From assembly GCA_945952105.1 (NCBI GenBank), contig CAMFGZ010000036.1:1-38078 (forward strand): DNA of 38,078 bases, given 5' to 3'. The stretch is from an uncultured Rhodospirillaceae bacterium. GTDB lineage: Bacteria > Pseudomonadota > Alphaproteobacteria > Reyranellales > Reyranellaceae. Each line of letters opens with the position of its first letter. The first letter of the stretch is position 1. Position numbers and translations under genes: made by a program. The notes below the pieces were generated by a model. That model ran no database searches, was not told where the DNA came from, and saw nothing but the letters and a program-made list of their open reading frames with translations. Shown piece after piece: positions 1-8,432 of the stretch.

Positions 1-152
1 AACTACATCCAAAACGCCGGATATGCTCACGTCAAAACGTGAAACGCTCTAGGAAAAGCCAGCCATCCTGACAGCGAAGAACCTCACGCCCGCAAGGGAG
101 TCCGTCGCCCGCTCTGCTAGATCCTTCGCTGCGCTCAGGACGAATGGGGTGA
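1..152. other. Intergenic left edge with two inverted repeats
   Basis: No coding region is supported here. Two dyads are visible. A short one at 27-42 has 5-bp arms (TCACG/CGTGA) around a 6-base loop and is followed by a GAAACGCTCTAG string. A larger one pairs 66-79 with 124-140 and looks like a decayed member of the palindromic element found intact at 12546 and 16482. Both lie downstream of the minus-strand gene ending at 153, so either could help end its transcript, though neither is followed by a T-run. Confidence 0.5.
66..140. repeat. Imperfect inverted repeat, probable decayed palindromic element
   Basis: The left arm holds TCCTGA (66-71) and AGCGAAG (73-79). The right arm holds CTTCGCT (124-130) and TCAGGA (135-140), so the outer parts pair in inverted order with a 4-base insertion in the right arm. 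The theme CCTTCG...CTCAGGA resembles the right arms of the two fuller elements in this window. It sits just past the stop of the SDR gene. Family membership is inference from shared motifs, not from an alignment. Confidence 0.45.
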
Positions 153-920
153 TTATTCCGCCCCCGCGCCGATCACGCCGCCGTCGGCGATGATGCACTG
201 GCCACACACGAAGTTGCCGGCTTTTGAGGCCAGGAACACGGCCACACCGCCGATATCTTCGGGTTGGCCGATGCGCTTCAGCGCCGCCTTGCCTTCCTGC
301 GCCGCGCGGATCTGCGGATTGTCCCACAGCGCCTTGGCGAAATCGGTCTGGATCAGGCCCGGCGCGATCGCGTTCACGCGGATATTGTGCTTGCCCCACT
401 CCATGGCGAGCGACTTCACAAGCGACAGATCGGCGGCTTTGCTCATGTTGTAAGCCGCGATATGCGCCGAGCCGACCAGCGCGCCGATCGAGGAGACGAT
501 GATGAAGGCACCGTCCTTGCGCTCAGCCATCTCCGGGCCGACCATGTTCATCAGCCAGAGGTTCGACATCACGTTGTTCTGCATGATCTTCTGGAACACT
601 TCGTCCTTCAGACCGGTGAGCGGGCCGAAATACGGGTTGGACGCGGCATTGCAGACCATGATGTCGATACGGCCGTAGGCCTTGCGAGCCTCGGCGACGA
701 GGTTCTCCAGCTGGGCCTTGTCCGAAATGCTGGCCGCGACCGCCGTCGCCTCACCGCCTTTCGCCTTGATGCCCTTTACGACTTCCTCGCAGGCCGGCAG
801 CTTGCGGCTCGATACGACGACCTTGGCGCCGTGCGCGGCCATCTGCTCGCAGATCGATCGGCCGATGCCGCGGCTGCCGCCGGTCACAACGGCCACCTTG
901 CCGGAAAGGTCGAACATCAT
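153..920 (-). CDS. SDR family NAD(P)-dependent oxidoreductase
   Basis: This is a classical short-chain dehydrogenase/reductase of 255 residues, the usual family length. The dinucleotide-binding motif TGGSRGIG is at residues 13-20, the CNAAS segment at 90-94 replaces the usual NNAG, Asn115/116 lie in the active-site helix, and the Ser144-Tyr157-Lys161 triad is intact (YNMSK). The C-terminal half has the PG...T and ADGG patterns of FabG-like enzymes. It would reduce or oxidise a carbonyl/alcohol in the cytoplasm; the substrate cannot be read from sequence. The ATG at 920 follows a GAGGAG ribosome site by 7 bases, with a second ATG directly after. It is the last gene of the minus-strand operon with the P450, 16 bases after the RNA methyltransferase. 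Confidence 0.93.
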   Translation of the reverse strand: MMFDLSGKVAVVTGGSRGIGRSICEQMAAHGAKVVVSSRKLPACEEVVKGIKAKGGEATAVAASISDKAQLENLVAEARKAYGRIDIMVCNAASNPYFGPLTGLKDEVFQKIMQNNVMSNLWLMNMVGPEMAERKDGAFIIVSSIGALVGSAHIAAYNMSKAADLSLVKSLAMEWGKHNIRVNAIAPGLIQTDFAKALWDNPQIRAAQEGKAALKRIGQPEDIGGVAVFLASKAGNFVCGQCIIADGGVIGAGAE

Positions 921-936
921 CGGTCGTCTCCTCGGT

Positions 937-2190
937 TCATTTGGTCAGCAAAGCAATGAGCTCAACATGCGCCGACCAGAGGAACTGGTCGATAGGCATG
1001 AGTTTCTCCAGTCGGTATCCGCCATCCTGCAGGGTACGCACATCGCGGGCGAAGCTCCCGGGATCGCAGGAGCCGTAGACCACGCGCTTCACCTTCGATG
1101 ACGCGATTTCCGCGCATTGAGCGGCGGCGCCAGCACGCGGCGGATCGAGCACGACGGCATCGAAGGCTTCGAGTTCCTTGGCCGTCAATGGATTGCGGAA
1201 CAGGTCGCGCGAATGTGCGGTCACGCGGTTGGTGGCGAGCTTGCGCACCGCGGCATCGACTGCCGCAACCGCGGCCCTGTCGCTCTCGAACAGGCTCGCC
1301 TTGCCGGATTTGCCCAGCGACAGCGCGCCGATGCCGGCGAAGAGATCGGCAACGTGCGCGCCCTCCCCGGCCCAGGCCGTGACCCCCGCCCGCATCACCA
1401 ACTCGGCCCGCTTGGTCGCCTGCAGGAACACGCCGGGCGGCAGTTCCACGCTCGTATCGCCCAACACCAGCAGCGGCGTGCGGCGCACGACGACCGGTTC
1501 GGCCCTGGCGCGGTCGCCCCAGCTCACGCGGGCGAAATCGGCGTGCTCGGCCATCGCGATCAAAGCCTCGCGAATGGCAAGCGTCGCCTCGAAGCGCTTG
1601 TGGGGGCGGATCAGGACATCGAGGCCGGTGTCGGATTCATTGATGATGGCGTCCGCGGATGTTCCATCGCGCAGGATGCCCGTCATCGCCGACCTCAACG
1701 TAGCAATCGCGGCGTCGATCTTCGGCCGGGCAACGACGCAGGTCGCCACATCGACAACGTCCTGGCTGGCGCGTTCGTGGAAACCGGCAACGACCCTCCT
1801 GCCCTGGCGCCGCAACACGATGTCGGCGCGCCGGCGTTCGGCGGGCTCGCAGGTCACGGGCGCCTCGAAGCGTGGCGCGTTCACGCCCCTTTGCGCCAGC
1901 GCTTTGGCAATCAGCTCGCTCTTCCAACCCGTATAGATGTCGTGCCGCCAATGCTGCAGGGCGCAGCCGCCGCACACGCCGAAATGCCGGCACGGCGGCA
2001 CAACGCGGTGGCGCGACGGCGCCAGCACTTCGAGCAGATCGCAGGCGACACCGTCACCTCTTTTGTCGAGAGGCTCGGCTTCGACCGTCTCGGCGGGCAG
2101 GCAGTACGGCACGAAATAGCGCCGGCCTTCGAGATCGGCGACGCCGTCTCCCCGTGCGCCGACTTCCAGGATATCGAGCGTGAGATTCAA
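937..2190 (-). CDS. RumA/TrmA-family class I SAM-dependent RNA (uracil-5-)methyltransferase
   Basis: A 417-residue 5-methyluridine methyltransferase, slightly shorter than E. coli RumA/RlmD. The N-terminal ~58 residues look like a TRAM domain. Cys67, Cys73, Cys76 and Cys151 are placed like the [4Fe-4S] ligands of RumA. The SAM site is DLFAGIGALS, followed by the motif VLDPPRAGA and the nucleophile Cys375 in SCDPGSF. It should methylate a uridine in rRNA or tRNA; 23S rRNA is the likelier target by analogy, but which position is not decidable here. The start is TTG at 2190 with GAGAAG upstream, 8 bases after the asparaginase stop. It is translated within the P450 operon, an odd mix of housekeeping and catabolic genes. 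Confidence 0.9.
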   Translation of the reverse strand: MNLTLDILEVGARGDGVADLEGRRYFVPYCLPAETVEAEPLDKRGDGVACDLLEVLAPSRHRVVPPCRHFGVCGGCALQHWRHDIYTGWKSELIAKALAQRGVNAPRFEAPVTCEPAERRRADIVLRRQGRRVVAGFHERASQDVVDVATCVVARPKIDAAIATLRSAMTGILRDGTSADAIINESDTGLDVLIRPHKRFEATLAIREALIAMAEHADFARVSWGDRARAEPVVVRRTPLLVLGDTSVELPPGVFLQATKRAELVMRAGVTAWAGEGAHVADLFAGIGALSLGKSGKASLFESDRAAVAAVDAAVRKLATNRVTAHSRDLFRNPLTAKELEAFDAVVLDPPRAGAAAQCAEIASSKVKRVVYGSCDPGSFARDVRTLQDGGYRLEKLMPIDQFLWSAHVELIALLTK

Positions 2191-2198
2191 GCCGCTTC

Positions 2199-3200
2199 TC
2201 AGCCCAGCCAGCTCTTGGCGGGCCGCATCTCGCCAACCAGCAGGCCCACGACGTTCTTGATCGGCGGATGCAGCACGTCATCCCGCTGCCCGGCCGGCAG
2301 CACCCCGAGATGATCGAGCAGCGCCGCCATCGCGACCTCGGCCGCGCGGCCCGCCCCGTCCCACACTTTGAGCGCGATACCGAGGCCCAGGGTCGGCAGC
2401 ATGCCGCAGAACACACCCTCGGCGCCGGTCTTCACCTGAATGACGCCGGGCGCGGCCTCGTTGATGCGTGTGCAGAACCGGCCACTGCCCGCTACCATGA
2501 ACGGCTCGGCATTCATTGCCCTGCGGATGCGGTTGGCGGCGTCGGCCCGCTTGCTCGACAGGCGCGACGGATCGGCCATCGTGGCCATTGCCTACGCGAG
2601 GCTCTTCAACGGCGTCGCCAGCGTCGGGATTCCGCAACCGTCGGTGCCGTGCGGAAAGCCGTTGGCATCGAGACCGCACAGGTCGCTCATCGTCTCGCGC
2701 AAGCGGCGCTGCACCGGATGGTCGTACTTGATGTAGCCTTTGGTCGGCTCTCCATACTGGACGGCCGTCGTCAGGAAGCCGCTATGCTTGCCCGAGCAGT
2801 TGTTGAACGCCGCTGACGGCAGGATGTTCGCGCGGGCCAGCGCCTCGATGCTCGTCTGCAGGCGCGGCGCGTGCGTGCCGCATTCGAGGTTGGCTTCGCT
2901 GAGCCCCACCCTTGCAAGCCATACACGAACGGTCTCGACATGCCGAGTCTCGCCGCTGTGCGAGGCGCACGATAGAGCGATGTGCTCGTCACCCAGGCCG
3001 AAGCGCTCGACCGCACCGCTTTCGACGAAGGCCATCGCCTGGATCGGCTTGTTGGCCGAGCGCGGCAGGATCGCCGTCTCGACGTCGCCCCAGGATTCGA
3101 CGATCGTACCGTCGGCCTTCACCACGGCCGCGATGCCTTCGTGACGGCTCTCGACGACGGGGCCACGGGTGACTTCGATGACCACGGGACCACGACTCAT
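2199..3200 (-). pseudogene. Asparaginase family II (AnsA-type) gene with in-frame amber stop
   Basis: Reading from ATG 3200, the product matches the bacterial/plant-type 'asparaginase II' family (PF06089-like) across its full expected length of about 333 codons, with the family blocks RSANKPIQA, SCASHSGE, NNCSGKH and GTDGCGIP. At 2594-2592 a TAG interrupts the reading frame after ...TPLKSLA; the frame then continues without shift through AMATMADP to 2199. A sense codon such as TAC/TAT (Tyr) one base away would restore it, which points to a nonsense mutation or a base-calling error. If real, the product is a 200-residue truncated protein. An internal ATG at 2588 could restart the C-terminal part. 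The start overlaps the PP2C stop (ATGA). Confidence 0.85.
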
Positions 3201-3904
3201 CGAACTCGCTCCAGCTTGACCACGGTGATGTTGTCCTGGTGCTCCTTGGCAACGGCCAGCACCGCCGAGATGATTCGGTCGGCCGGCAGCGCTGCCTGCG
3301 CCAGGATCTGTTCGTTCTTCAGACTCTGCACGCCGTCGCTGCACAGCAGCAGCTTCGCATCCGGCCCGAGCCGGCGGCTGCCCTTGTCAATCAAGGTCAG
3401 GGGCTCGCCCATCACCGCCTCGCGCAGCGTGTGCCGGCCGGGATGATGCTCGGCCTCTGCCTCGCTGAGCATGCCGCGCGCAACCAGGGCGTCGATCTGT
3501 GGTGCCATCGAATGATCGGCATTGAGGCGCACGATCTGCCCCGCCTCGACCAGATAGAAGGGAGAATCGCCCACACTGATCCACCGCACTTCGTCGCCAC
3601 GCAGATGGGCGGCCACAAGCGTGGCTCCCATGCCGTTGAGTTCCGGGTGGCCTGCGGCACCCTTTCCGACCGCCACATTGGCCTCGGTCAGGCCGTCCGA
3701 AAGGCCGCCGCCCTGCTCGACCGCATGGACGAAGGCCTCGACCGCAAGCCGGCTGGCGACGGCGCCGCCGGCATGGCCGCCCATACCGTCGGCGACGACC
3801 GCCAGCAGAGATCCGTCTCCAAGCGTCGCAAGACGCCAACTGTCTTCCTGATAAGGGCGGGCACCCTGATGCTGGCCGCCCTCGCCCCGCCATCGCATCG
3901 CCAT
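3197..3904 (-). CDS. PP2C-family (PPM) serine/threonine protein phosphatase
   Basis: A 235-residue single-domain bacterial PP2C phosphatase, cytoplasmic, with no membrane or sensor segment. The metal-binding motifs are all present: Glu20-Asp21 in RPYQED, DGMGGH from residue 39, GMGAT at 91-95, GDS near residue 112, CSDG in the C-terminal third, and DN at 224-225. It is therefore expected to be an active Mn/Mg-dependent phosphoprotein phosphatase. It starts at ATG 3904 (or ATG 3898) 17 bases after the P450 stop, and its stop overlaps the asparaginase start. No partner kinase is seen in the window, so its target is unknown; being placed inside a P450/asparaginase operon is unusual. Confidence 0.92.
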   Translation of the reverse strand: MAMRWRGEGGQHQGARPYQEDSWRLATLGDGSLLAVVADGMGGHAGGAVASRLAVEAFVHAVEQGGGLSDGLTEANVAVGKGAAGHPELNGMGATLVAAHLRGDEVRWISVGDSPFYLVEAGQIVRLNADHSMAPQIDALVARGMLSEAEAEHHPGRHTLREAVMGEPLTLIDKGSRRLGPDAKLLLCSDGVQSLKNEQILAQAALPADRIISAVLAVAKEHQDNITVVKLERVR

Positions 3905-3921
3905 GTCCGGTGCCAAACCCT

Positions 3922-5154
3922 CTACCAGACCGCCGGGAGCCTGCTCAGTCCGCGCAGCGTGAAGCTGCGCCGCCAGGCGGGCGCATCCTTCTCCGGCAGG
4001 CTGAGACTGGGCATGCGCTCGATCAAGGCGGTGAAGACCAGTTCGGCTTCCAGACGCGCAAGCTGCGCGCCCAGGCAGAAATGAATGCCGCCCCCGAACG
4101 ACAGCGGCCGCACGTTCTGTCGCGTGACGTCCAGCCTGTCCGGATCGGCATACTGCGCCGGGTCGCGATTGGCGGCGCCCAGCAGGCAGACCACGCTCTC
4201 CTTCGCACTGAGCTTCACGCCGCTCAGCTCGACGTCGGCGTGTGTGACGCGGCCGGTGATCTGCACGGACGAATCGTAACGCAGCAACTCCTCGACGGCG
4301 TTCGGGATCAGCGACGGATCGGACTTGAGCCGCTCCCACTGGTCGGGGTTGCGGTGCAGCGCCAGCAGGCCGTTGCCGATGAGGTTGGTGGTCGTCTCGT
4401 GCCCCGCGCCGAACAACAGGCCGATATTGGCCTGCAGCTCCTCGGCGGACAGCTTGTCGCCCGCCTCCTCCGCCTTCACCAGTTCGGTCGTGAGGTCGTC
4501 TTTCGGCTCGCGGCGGCGCAACTCGCAGAGCTGGTTGAAATAGATGCCGGCCATTTTCGTGCTCTGGTTGGCCAGGTCCAGTTCCTCGCGGGTCATCGGA
4601 ACCGGTTCGAGGATCCTGCCGTTCACGTTGCTGCCGGCGAGGAACGGCGCGCGATGCTCCTCCGGAATTCCCAGCATGTCGCAGATGACGATTACCGGCA
4701 GGCGATGAGCCAGGTCGCGCATCACGTCCATCTCGCCCTTGTCGGCAACCCGGTCGAGCTGTTCGTCGACCAGCGCCTTGATGCGGGGCCGCATGTCGGC
4801 GACGCGGCGCGCCGTGAAGGCCTTCGTCACCAGGCCGCGCAGCCTTGTGTGGTCGGGCGGATCCTGCACGAGCATCGTCCTCGCCAGGCTGGCGACCGCC
4901 GGCTCGTCCATGCGGTTGGTGCCGTAGCGCCGCTCCATGTTGCCGGCGAAATCCTTGCCGAACTTCCTGTCCCGCAGCACATGCGAGACATCTTCGTATC
5001 TCGTGACCAGCCAGAAGCCCTGCGGCGTCTTGAAGACAGGGGCGGCCTCGCGCAGCCGGCGATAGAACGGATACGGATCGGCGATGAAAGCCGGATCGAG
5101 CGGATTGAACTGGAGAGCATCCGCGGAAGCGGCCGGAGGGGCGATGGCGTTCAT
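3922..5154 (-). CDS. Cytochrome P450
   Basis: A soluble bacterial P450 of 410 residues, the usual length. The I-helix oxygen-binding motif GAGHETT is at 249-255, the ExxR pair at Glu289/Arg292, and the heme-binding loop FGGGIHFCLG places the axial thiolate at Cys360. It is a monooxygenase needing a ferredoxin and reductase; none is encoded in the window. The start at ATG 5154 has AGGGA just upstream, and longer in-frame upstream readings cross the divergent ligase gene and are not credible. It heads a five-gene minus-strand operon and shares a 60-bp intergenic region with two acyl-CoA ligases, suggesting a hydroxylation step on an acyl or aromatic acid, which is inference. Confidence 0.95.
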   Translation of the reverse strand: MNAIAPPAASADALQFNPLDPAFIADPYPFYRRLREAAPVFKTPQGFWLVTRYEDVSHVLRDRKFGKDFAGNMERRYGTNRMDEPAVASLARTMLVQDPPDHTRLRGLVTKAFTARRVADMRPRIKALVDEQLDRVADKGEMDVMRDLAHRLPVIVICDMLGIPEEHRAPFLAGSNVNGRILEPVPMTREELDLANQSTKMAGIYFNQLCELRRREPKDDLTTELVKAEEAGDKLSAEELQANIGLLFGAGHETTTNLIGNGLLALHRNPDQWERLKSDPSLIPNAVEELLRYDSSVQITGRVTHADVELSGVKLSAKESVVCLLGAANRDPAQYADPDRLDVTRQNVRPLSFGGGIHFCLGAQLARLEAELVFTALIERMPSLSLPEKDAPAWRRSFTLRGLSRLPAVW

Positions 5155-5178
5155 TTTTTCCCTGTACCACGAAGCCTC

Positions 5179-5214
5179 TTGCCGCGCGAACGAACGAGCC
5201 CCTAGCATCGTGGC
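5179..5214 (+). promoter_or_regulatory. Putative sigma70-type promoter giving a leaderless acyl-CoA ligase mRNA
   Basis: TTGCCG at 5179-5184 and TAGCAT at 5203-5208 are separated by 18 bases. The ATG of the ligase is at 5215, the expected transcription start for that -10 box. No Shine-Dalgarno-like string stands in front of the ATG. Only the hexamer matches are seen; promoter activity and leaderless initiation are inferred. Confidence 0.4.
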
Positions 5215-6774
5215 ATGTTTGCACTGACCCAGGGACTTCGCCGCGCCGTCCAGACCCGGCCCAATGGCCTCTCCACCTGCTTCGCGGGCCGCCGCCGGAC
5301 CTGGCAGCAGAGCGCCGAGCGAATCAGCCGGGTGGCCGGCGCGCTTTCCGCACTCGGCGTGCGGCGCGGCGACCGGGTCGCGATCCTGGCTCTCAACTCG
5401 GACCGCTATCTCGAACTGATGTACGCCCTGCCCTGGCTGGGTGCGGTCATGGTGCCGGTCAACACACGGCTGGCGGCACCGGAAATCGAATACATCCTGA
5501 ACGATTCCGGTGCGGTGGCGCTGTTCATCGACACCGGCATGTCGCACCACCTGACGGCGCTGGACGGCAAGACACCTTCCGTGCGCGAAGTCGTCTGGCT
5601 CGACGATCTGGCCAGCCCCGAAGGCATCCTCCACTACGAGGATCTGACAAGCTACGAGGCGATCGAAGATGCCGGCGCTCGCGACGACGACCTGGCGGGC
5701 CTCTTCTACACGGGCGGCACGACCGGCCGCTCCAAGGGCGTGATGCTCACCCATACCAACCTGGTGGTGAACGCGCTGAACGGAGTTGCGGGGATGGGCT
5801 TCAGCGCGGACACCGCCTATCTCCATTCCGGCGCGATGTTCCATCTCGCCGACGGGGCGTCGACCTTCGGCGTCACCCTGTCCGGCGGGCGTCATGCTTT
5901 CGTCCCGAGATTCGAGCCGATGGAGGTCCTGCTCACCATCCAGACAGAGAAAGTGACACACGCGCAATTCGTGCCCACCATGATCAACATGCTGGTCAAC
6001 CACGGTCGCTTCGGCGAATTCGACATCGGCACCCTTTCCTTCATCCTGTACGGCGCCTCGCCCATGCCCGAAGGGGTCCTGCGCAAGGCGATCGAGGTGA
6101 TGCCCCATGTTCGTCTGATGCACGGCTACGGGATGACCGAGGCCGCGCCCATCGTCACCCTGCTCGACCCGCGCTACACGGTGCTGGATGGTCCCTTCGC
6201 CGGCCGCCTCAAATCCTGCGGCCAGGCGGTGCTGGCCTGCGAGGTCAGGATCGTCGACGCCGACCGGCTGGAGGTGCCGCGCGGCACGACCGGCGAGTTG
6301 GCCGTCCGCGGCGCCAACGTCATGAAGGGCTACTGGAACAAGCCGGCCGAAACCGAAGCCGTCCTCGAGGACGGCTGGTACTACTCAGGAGATGGCGCCT
6401 ACATGGACGAGGAAGGCTTCGTCTTCGTAGTCGACCGGCTGAAGGACATGATCATCTCCGGCGGCGAGAACGTCTATTCCGCCGAGGTCGAGAACGCGAT
6501 CTCGATGATTCCCGAGGTCGCCGAAGTGGCGGTGATCGGCGTTCCTGACGAGCAGTGGGGCGAGCGGGTCCACGCGATCGTCGTCCCGAAACAGGGCGCC
6601 AATCTCTCGTCCGACGACGTGATCGAGCAGTGCCGCAGCCTGATTGCGGGGTATAAATGTCCCCGCAGCGTCGACTTCCGCGACACGCCGCTGCCGCTCT
6701 CGGGCGCCGGCAAGGTCCTGAAGCGCGAGCTGCGCGAGCCCTACTGGAAGGGCTTCAACAAGGCCGTGAACTGA
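5215..6774 (+). CDS. AMP-binding acyl-CoA ligase (first of tandem pair)
   Basis: A 519-residue member of the ANL adenylate-forming family. The P-loop FYTGGTTGRSKG lies at about 164-175, the YGMTEAAP block follows mid-protein, the hinge region has SGDGAYMDEEGFVFVVDRLKD, and the adenylation-half lysine is at about Lys500 in GAGKVLKREL. It should activate a carboxylic acid through an acyl-AMP to the CoA thioester; chain length or aromatic preference is not readable. The ATG at 5215 has no ribosome site and may be leaderless. Its stop overlaps the next ligase start by one base (TGATG), so the two are co-translated. Confidence 0.92.
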   Translation: MFALTQGLRRAVQTRPNGLSTCFAGRRRTWQQSAERISRVAGALSALGVRRGDRVAILALNSDRYLELMYALPWLGAVMVPVNTRLAAPEIEYILNDSGAVALFIDTGMSHHLTALDGKTPSVREVVWLDDLASPEGILHYEDLTSYEAIEDAGARDDDLAGLFYTGGTTGRSKGVMLTHTNLVVNALNGVAGMGFSADTAYLHSGAMFHLADGASTFGVTLSGGRHAFVPRFEPMEVLLTIQTEKVTHAQFVPTMINMLVNHGRFGEFDIGTLSFILYGASPMPEGVLRKAIEVMPHVRLMHGYGMTEAAPIVTLLDPRYTVLDGPFAGRLKSCGQAVLACEVRIVDADRLEVPRGTTGELAVRGANVMKGYWNKPAETEAVLEDGWYYSGDGAYMDEEGFVFVVDRLKDMIISGGENVYSAEVENAISMIPEVAEVAVIGVPDEQWGERVHAIVVPKQGANLSSDDVIEQCRSLIAGYKCPRSVDFRDTPLPLSGAGKVLKRELREPYWKGFNKAVN

Positions 6775-8306
6775 TGCCGACGATTCCGTATTACGACTGG
6801 ATCGCCCACCATGCGGGGCGCCGCCCCCGTCAGCTCGCGATCCACGATCTGCACACCGGCCGGAAGTTCACCTACGCTGAACTCGACGACCGCATCGCCC
6901 GACTTACGGCGGCCCTCGCGGCCAAGGGCATCGCCAAGGGCGATCGCGTCGCGCTGCTCGCGCCGAACTGCGCCGAGTACTTCGAACTGCAATTCGCCTG
7001 TGGCCGGCTTGGCGCCATCATGCTGCCGCTCAACTGGCGGCTCACCGTGCCGGAACTGGAGTACATCCTGGGGGATTCCAGTCCCAGGTTGCTGGTGCAC
7101 GACAAGTCCTTCGCCGCTCAGGCGTCCCTGCTGTCGCCCAACCGGCTCGAGATCGACCATGAGCGCGCCGACAGCGGCTACGAGATTGCACTGGCAGAGG
7201 CCGGTGCCGCGCCGGCGCCCGTACCGCTGAGCCACGACGATATCGGCATGGTCATGTACACGTCGGGCACGACCGGACACCCGAAGGGTGCCATCATCAC
7301 GCACGGCATGGTGTTCTGGAATTGCGTGAACCTCGGCATCCCGGCCCTGATCACGCCCGAGACCGTCCAGCTCGTGGTCCTGCCGCTGTTCCATACCGGC
7401 GGGCTCAACTGCTACGCCAACCCGGTGCTCCATGCCGGTGGCACGATCCTGGTCATGCGCAACTTCGATCCAGGCCAGGCACTCGACTGCATCTCCGACC
7501 CCGCTCTCGGCATTACCCATTTCTTCGCGGTGCCGGCGCCCTACCAGTTCATGATGCAGCATCCGAAATTCCACAGCGCCGACCTGTCCCGCCTGCGAAT
7601 CGCCGGCGTCGGCGGTGCTCCCTGCGCCCTGCCCATTCTCGAAACCTGGATCGCCCGCGGCGTGCCGCTGGTGCAGGGCTGGGGAATGACGGAGACAAGT
7701 CCCGCCGGCACGATGCTCGATGCCGCCGACGCCATCCGCAAAGTGGGCTCGGCCGGCAAGGCGATGATGCACACCGCCATCCGCGTGGTGGACGACGAGG
7801 GCCACGACGTGCCGCCGAACGGCATCGGCGAGCTCCTCATCAAGGGGCCCAACATCACGCCCGGCTACTGGAACAACGACGCGGCGACCAGAAAGAGCTT
7901 CACCGACGGCTGGCTGCACACGGGCGATGCGGCGAGGCTCGACGAGGAAGGCTTCGTCTACATCGTCGACCGCTGGAAGGACATGTACATCTCCGGCGGA
8001 GAGAACGTGTATCCCGCCGAGGTCGAGAACGTGCTGTTCCAGATCCCGGGCGTCGCCGACGCCGCGATCATCGGCGTGCCGAACGAGCGCTGGGGCGAAG
8101 TCGGCATGGCGATCATCGTGCGCAAACCCGACCAGCCGCTGGTCGAAGGCGAGGTAATCCAGCACTGTCTCGGCCGCCTCGCCAAGTTCAAGGTTCCGCA
8201 GTCCGTCACCTTCGTCGACGCCCTGCCCCGCAACGCGACGGGCAAGGTGTTGAAGCGTGAGTTGCGGGTCCAGTTTGTGGGACAGAACGCCCCGGCGATT
8301 AGCTAG
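6774..8306 (+). CDS. AMP-binding acyl-CoA ligase (second of tandem pair)
   Basis: A 510-residue ANL-family ligase related to its upstream neighbour. It has the P-loop MYTSGTTGHPKG at 161-172, QGWGMTETSP in the middle, HTGDAARLDEEGFVYIVDR before the C-terminal domain, and the catalytic lysine near residue 491 in ATGKVLKREL. The start ATG 6774 overlaps the TGA of the first ligase. Conserved blocks are shared with the first ligase, but the sequences differ enough elsewhere to suggest an old duplication and different substrates rather than a recent copy. It fits with the divergent P450 and downstream GST as a small degradative set, which is inference. Confidence 0.92.
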   Translation: MPTIPYYDWIAHHAGRRPRQLAIHDLHTGRKFTYAELDDRIARLTAALAAKGIAKGDRVALLAPNCAEYFELQFACGRLGAIMLPLNWRLTVPELEYILGDSSPRLLVHDKSFAAQASLLSPNRLEIDHERADSGYEIALAEAGAAPAPVPLSHDDIGMVMYTSGTTGHPKGAIITHGMVFWNCVNLGIPALITPETVQLVVLPLFHTGGLNCYANPVLHAGGTILVMRNFDPGQALDCISDPALGITHFFAVPAPYQFMMQHPKFHSADLSRLRIAGVGGAPCALPILETWIARGVPLVQGWGMTETSPAGTMLDAADAIRKVGSAGKAMMHTAIRVVDDEGHDVPPNGIGELLIKGPNITPGYWNNDAATRKSFTDGWLHTGDAARLDEEGFVYIVDRWKDMYISGGENVYPAEVENVLFQIPGVADAAIIGVPNERWGEVGMAIIVRKPDQPLVEGEVIQHCLGRLAKFKVPQSVTFVDALPRNATGKVLKRELRVQFVGQNAPAIS

Positions 8307-8432
8307 GCTCGGGCCAGAGGCGAGTAATCGTACTTCCCGTTGCCGGATTTTCACTGTGCCGCGAAGTCGGCAAGCCCTAAGAACGGCTGAGACTTCGATA
8401 CGTGTACCGCCGGACAGAGAACAGGAAGTTCC

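Noticed and set aside
3905..5224. Extending the PP2C phosphatase upstream to 675 residues
   Set aside because: The upstream part is an out-of-frame reading of the P450 gene; ATG 3904 gives a standard PP2C domain.
3922..6123. Extending the P450 to a 733-residue protein
   Set aside because: The extra N-terminal part is antisense to the divergent acyl-CoA ligase; ATG 5154 with a ribosome site gives the normal P450 length.
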